Assembly (NCBI GenBank): GCA_003224195.1
Contig: QHYP01000160.1
Location: forward strand, 1-8,389
DNA length: 8,389 bases
From: Acidobacteriota bacterium
GTDB taxonomy: Bacteria > Acidobacteriota > Terriglobia > Acidiferrales > UBA7541
Direction of reading: 5' to 3'
Shown: positions 5,864 through 8,389 of the stretch, piece by piece
Position numbering within the stretch: position 1 is the stretch's first letter
Layout: each line of letters opens with the position of its first letter
Made by a program: the position numbers and the translations under genes
The notes under the pieces: generated by a model
What the model was told of the DNA's origin: nothing
The model's input: the letters and a program-made list of their open reading frames with translations, nothing else
Database searches by the model: none

Positions 5864-5883
5864 CCCCTTAGAAGTAGCGGGGG
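5864..5883. promoter_or_regulatory. Imperfect inverted repeat upstream of the hybrid kinase
   Basis: CCCC (5864-5867) and GGGGG (5879-5883) flank the 11-nt segment TTAGAAGTAGC, itself partly symmetrical (TA...TA). It lies about 115 nt before the kinase start and 80 nt after the small gene's stop. It could be an operator. It could also be a weak terminator for the upstream gene, since CTTGTTTT follows at 5886-5893. A possible extended -10 (TGCTAGGCT, 5897-5905) lies just downstream, but it is poor and has no -35 box. Confidence 0.3.
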
Positions 5884-5997
5884 ACCTTGTTTTCCATGCT
5901 AGGCTGAGTCAGACCTCTTCCGTGCTCAGGCTCGGCTCGAGTCCAAGCCTGTCTGCGCGTTCAAGTTCTTGGGACGAATTGGAGCCGCGTTCGGATC

Positions 5998-8337
5998 ATG
6001 CCTAATTCGCCACGCATCCCACGGAAAGCCAAGCCGCGCGCTCCCTCCACGGCCCTCGGTTCGGAAACCGATCAGCTTCTCCGCGTAATCGCGGAAACAG
6101 CCGCAGACGCCATCATCACCATCGACGAACGGAGCATCATCCTGTTCGCGAATCCCGCGGCAGAACGCATCTTCGGGTATCGCATTTCCGAAATGCTCGG
6201 GCAAGAAGTTACCACGCTTATGCCAACCTACCTTCGCGAGGTGCATCGCGCTGCGCTGCGGCGGTACCTGGAGACGGGTCAAAAGCACACAGCCTGGAGC
6301 GCTCTCGATCTAACAGGGCTTCATAAAAGTGGGCGGGAGATACCCCTCGAAATTTCCCTGAGCGATCACGCGCACGACGGCAAGCGCACATTTACCGGCA
6401 TCGTGCGTGACCTTTCGGATCGCGCGCGCACCGACATGCAGCTACGTCAGACGGAAGAGAAATACGCACGGATGATCCAATCCAGCCCCGATGCCATCAC
6501 CCTGCGCACTCTCCCGGACTGCCGATACCTCGAAGTCAATCCGGGCTTCACGCGCCTGACGGGCTATGCGTCCGAAGAGGTCATTGGCAAAACATCCGCC
6601 GGACTGAATCTGTTGGTGGATAGCCAGATGCACGGCGAAATGCTTCGAAAGCTGGAGCAAGAGGGAAACGTTCACGAAGAAGAATTTCGCTTCCGCACCA
6701 AGGCAGGCGAGATCCGATCCGCGCGGGTCTCCGCCACGCGCGTCACCGTGGGCGGCCGGCCCTGCATGCTATCCATCACCCACGACATTACGGAGCGCAA
6801 GCGCGCCGAAGAGAGTCTCCAGCAGTCGGAATCACACTTCCGATCTCTGGTACAGGATGCGCCCTACGGAATCTATCGGGTGGCCTTGGACGGCAAGATT
6901 CTCGCCGCCAATCCTGCTCTCGTGAACATGCTTGGCTACGATTCGGAGGCGGACCTCATCGATCGCAACATGGGAACGGAAATCTATAAGGATCCAGCGA
7001 CGCGACAGCGTTTAATCGACGAATACTGGACGAAGAAAGAATTCAAAGACGTTGAGGTCGAATGGAAGCGGAGAGACGGCAAGGTCATCAAGGTGCGCCT
7101 TTCAGGCCGGGCCCTCGGTGACCAACAGGGGAAACTGTCTTGTTTCGAGGTTTTCGCAGAAGACGTCACCGAGCGCCGGGTATTGGAGCGGCAGCTTCTC
7201 CAGTCACAAAAGATGGAAGCGATCGGCCGTTTGGCCGGGGGAATTGCCCATGACTTCAACAATTTATTGGGCGTGATCCTGGGACACAGCGAAATTCTCG
7301 ATGAGTCTGGTCTCAGCCCACACTTGCGAAAAAGCACCGCGGCGATCCAAAACGCCGCGGAACGCGCCGCGGCGCTCACCATGCAACTCCTCGCCTTCAG
7401 CCGCAAGCAAATCATCGAGCCAAGAATTATGGACATAAACGTCTCGGTGGGAGAGATTGAAAAGCTGCTGCACCGCGTCATCGGTGAGGACATTGAGCTG
7501 ATAACCCGCTTACAGCCGCACTTGGCCTGCGTGCGGATGGACCCAGGCCAATTCGATCAGGTGTTGATGAACCTGGTGGTCAATGCGCGGGACGCCATGC
7601 CGAGCGGAGGAAAACTGATTATCGAGACGGCAAACGCCGAGCTCGATGAAACTTACGTGCGTCAACATCTGGGCGCGACGACGGGCCCCTTCGTCATGCT
7701 GGCCGTGAGCGACACCGGAACTGGCATGGACTCGGAAACACTGTCTCACATCTTCGAGCCGTTCTTCACCACGAAGGAAAAGGGGAAAGGCACGGGCCTC
7801 GGACTCTCAACCGTGTATGGAATCGTGAAACAAAGCGGCGGGTACATTATGGCCTACAGCGAGCCAAGCCACGGCTCGACGTTCAAGATTTACTTCCCGC
7901 GCGCCGAAGGAACCCCTGCGGTGCGCGGGCAAAGGGCGGATCGCGACGAAATTCCCAGAGGCACGGAGACCATTCTCGTCGTGGAAGACGAACCGGCTTT
8001 GCGCGAGCTGACGCGCGGGCTCCTTGAGGACTCCGGGTACACGGTGCTCGAGGCCGCTGGTGTCAAAGAGGCGATAGAAACGGTTCGACGAGATGGCGAC
8101 GCCAAGATCCACCTCCTGCTGACGGACGTTGTCATGCCCGGCATGGGCGGCCACGAGCTGGCCGAGCAGCTCCTCCGAATCATCCCTGGCCTCAGAATCC
8201 TCTACATGTCCGGCTACACCGACGATGTGGTTGCTGATCGGGGAGTACTGACCCGGGGCACCTTGCTGATCCAGAAGCCCTTTACCAAGAGCGCCCTGCT
8301 TCGCAAAGTTCGCGGAGCGCTGGACTCCACTCTCTGA
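5998..8337 (+). CDS. Cytoplasmic hybrid sensor histidine kinase (PAS-PAS-PAS-HisKA-HATPase-REC)
   Basis: This is a 779-residue two-component protein that senses a signal through PAS domains, autophosphorylates and passes phosphate to its own receiver. PAS domains lie at about 23-145 (FANPAAERIFGY), 152-270 (VNPGFTRLTGY, ending DITERKRAEE) and 275-400 (ANPALVNMLGY, ending DVTERRVLE). The phospho-acceptor is His418 in GRLAGGIAHDFNN. The ATPase domain has the N box QVLMNLVVNARDAM (521-534), G1 DTGTGM (572-577), FEPFFTTK (586-593) and G2 GKGTGLGLSTVYG (596-608). The receiver (about 657-775) has acidic Glu663-Asp664, phospho-acceptor Asp710 in LLTDVVMPGM, Ser738 and Lys760. There is no membrane segment or signal peptide, so it is cytosolic. 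The PAS ligand cannot be inferred. ATG 5998 is the natural start but has only a distant GGAG (5981-5984). No response regulator with an output domain is adjacent, so a downstream partner is presumably encoded elsewhere. Confidence 0.95.
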   Translation: MPNSPRIPRKAKPRAPSTALGSETDQLLRVIAETAADAIITIDERSIILFANPAAERIFGYRISEMLGQEVTTLMPTYLREVHRAALRRYLETGQKHTAWSALDLTGLHKSGREIPLEISLSDHAHDGKRTFTGIVRDLSDRARTDMQLRQTEEKYARMIQSSPDAITLRTLPDCRYLEVNPGFTRLTGYASEEVIGKTSAGLNLLVDSQMHGEMLRKLEQEGNVHEEEFRFRTKAGEIRSARVSATRVTVGGRPCMLSITHDITERKRAEESLQQSESHFRSLVQDAPYGIYRVALDGKILAANPALVNMLGYDSEADLIDRNMGTEIYKDPATRQRLIDEYWTKKEFKDVEVEWKRRDGKVIKVRLSGRALGDQQGKLSCFEVFAEDVTERRVLERQLLQSQKMEAIGRLAGGIAHDFNNLLGVILGHSEILDESGLSPHLRKSTAAIQNAAERAAALTMQLLAFSRKQIIEPRIMDINVSVGEIEKLLHRVIGEDIELITRLQPHLACVRMDPGQFDQVLMNLVVNARDAMPSGGKLIIETANAELDETYVRQHLGATTGPFVMLAVSDTGTGMDSETLSHIFEPFFTTKEKGKGTGLGLSTVYGIVKQSGGYIMAYSEPSHGSTFKIYFPRAEGTPAVRGQRADRDEIPRGTETILVVEDEPALRELTRGLLEDSGYTVLEAAGVKEAIETVRRDGDAKIHLLLTDVVMPGMGGHELAEQLLRIIPGLRILYMSGYTDDVVADRGVLTRGTLLIQKPFTKSALLRKVRGALDSTL

Positions 8338-8389
8338 ATTCCCGGTATCCTCGTTCGCTTCGAGCGCGGATTCCCGCACGCCCGCTCAA

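Noticed and set aside
8351..8370. Terminator hairpin after the kinase gene
   Set aside because: CGCT/AGCG (8356-8359 with 8363-8366) gives only a 4-bp stem with a 3-nt loop and no T tract follows, so it is not supportable as an intrinsic terminator.

Overview
This is a GC-rich bacterial chromosomal segment. Its gene style fits Acidobacteriota: a periplasmic S41 protease next to tat genes, compact promoters with extended -10 boxes, and an acidobacterial feel to the proteins. That assignment is inference from protein character, because no taxonomic marker gene is present.

Layout. Positions 1-1836 (minus strand) hold a tight operon reading tatA/B-like, then tatC, then an M28 glutaminyl-cyclase-like lipoprotein that runs off the left edge. 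Its genes overlap or abut: tatB/tatC share 11 nt, and tatC/M28 meet as TGA-ATG. A 108-nt divergent intergenic region separates it from an S41 carboxyl-terminal processing protease at 1945-3558 (plus strand). That region holds a good sigma70-like promoter for the tat operon and an extended -10 promoter for the protease gene. Together this half is an envelope export and periplasmic proteolysis neighbourhood.

Positions 3578-3780 form a stable-RNA unit. A TTGGAA-17-TAGAAT promoter comes first. A diverged copy of the 5' half of a tRNA follows, and then an intact tRNA-Ala with anticodon CGC and encoded CCA. About 20 nt after the tRNA lies a complete IS481-family insertion sequence (about 3802-5074) with one DDE transposase on the minus strand. 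Its long imperfect terminal inverted repeats each contain two copies of the same motif.

Beyond the IS is about 265 nt of apparently non-coding DNA. A small unrecognised gene follows (5341-5784), whose C-terminal half resembles the 'recombinase' helix-turn-helix segment of large serine recombinases. Last is a cytoplasmic hybrid sensor kinase (5998-8337; PAS-PAS-PAS-HisKA-HATPase-REC) with all catalytic motifs intact. Most of the window is conventional. The points most worth a second look are the tRNA half-copy in the tRNA-Ala leader, the small orphan protein, and the symmetrical element upstream of the kinase. I found no sign of a novel multi-gene system.
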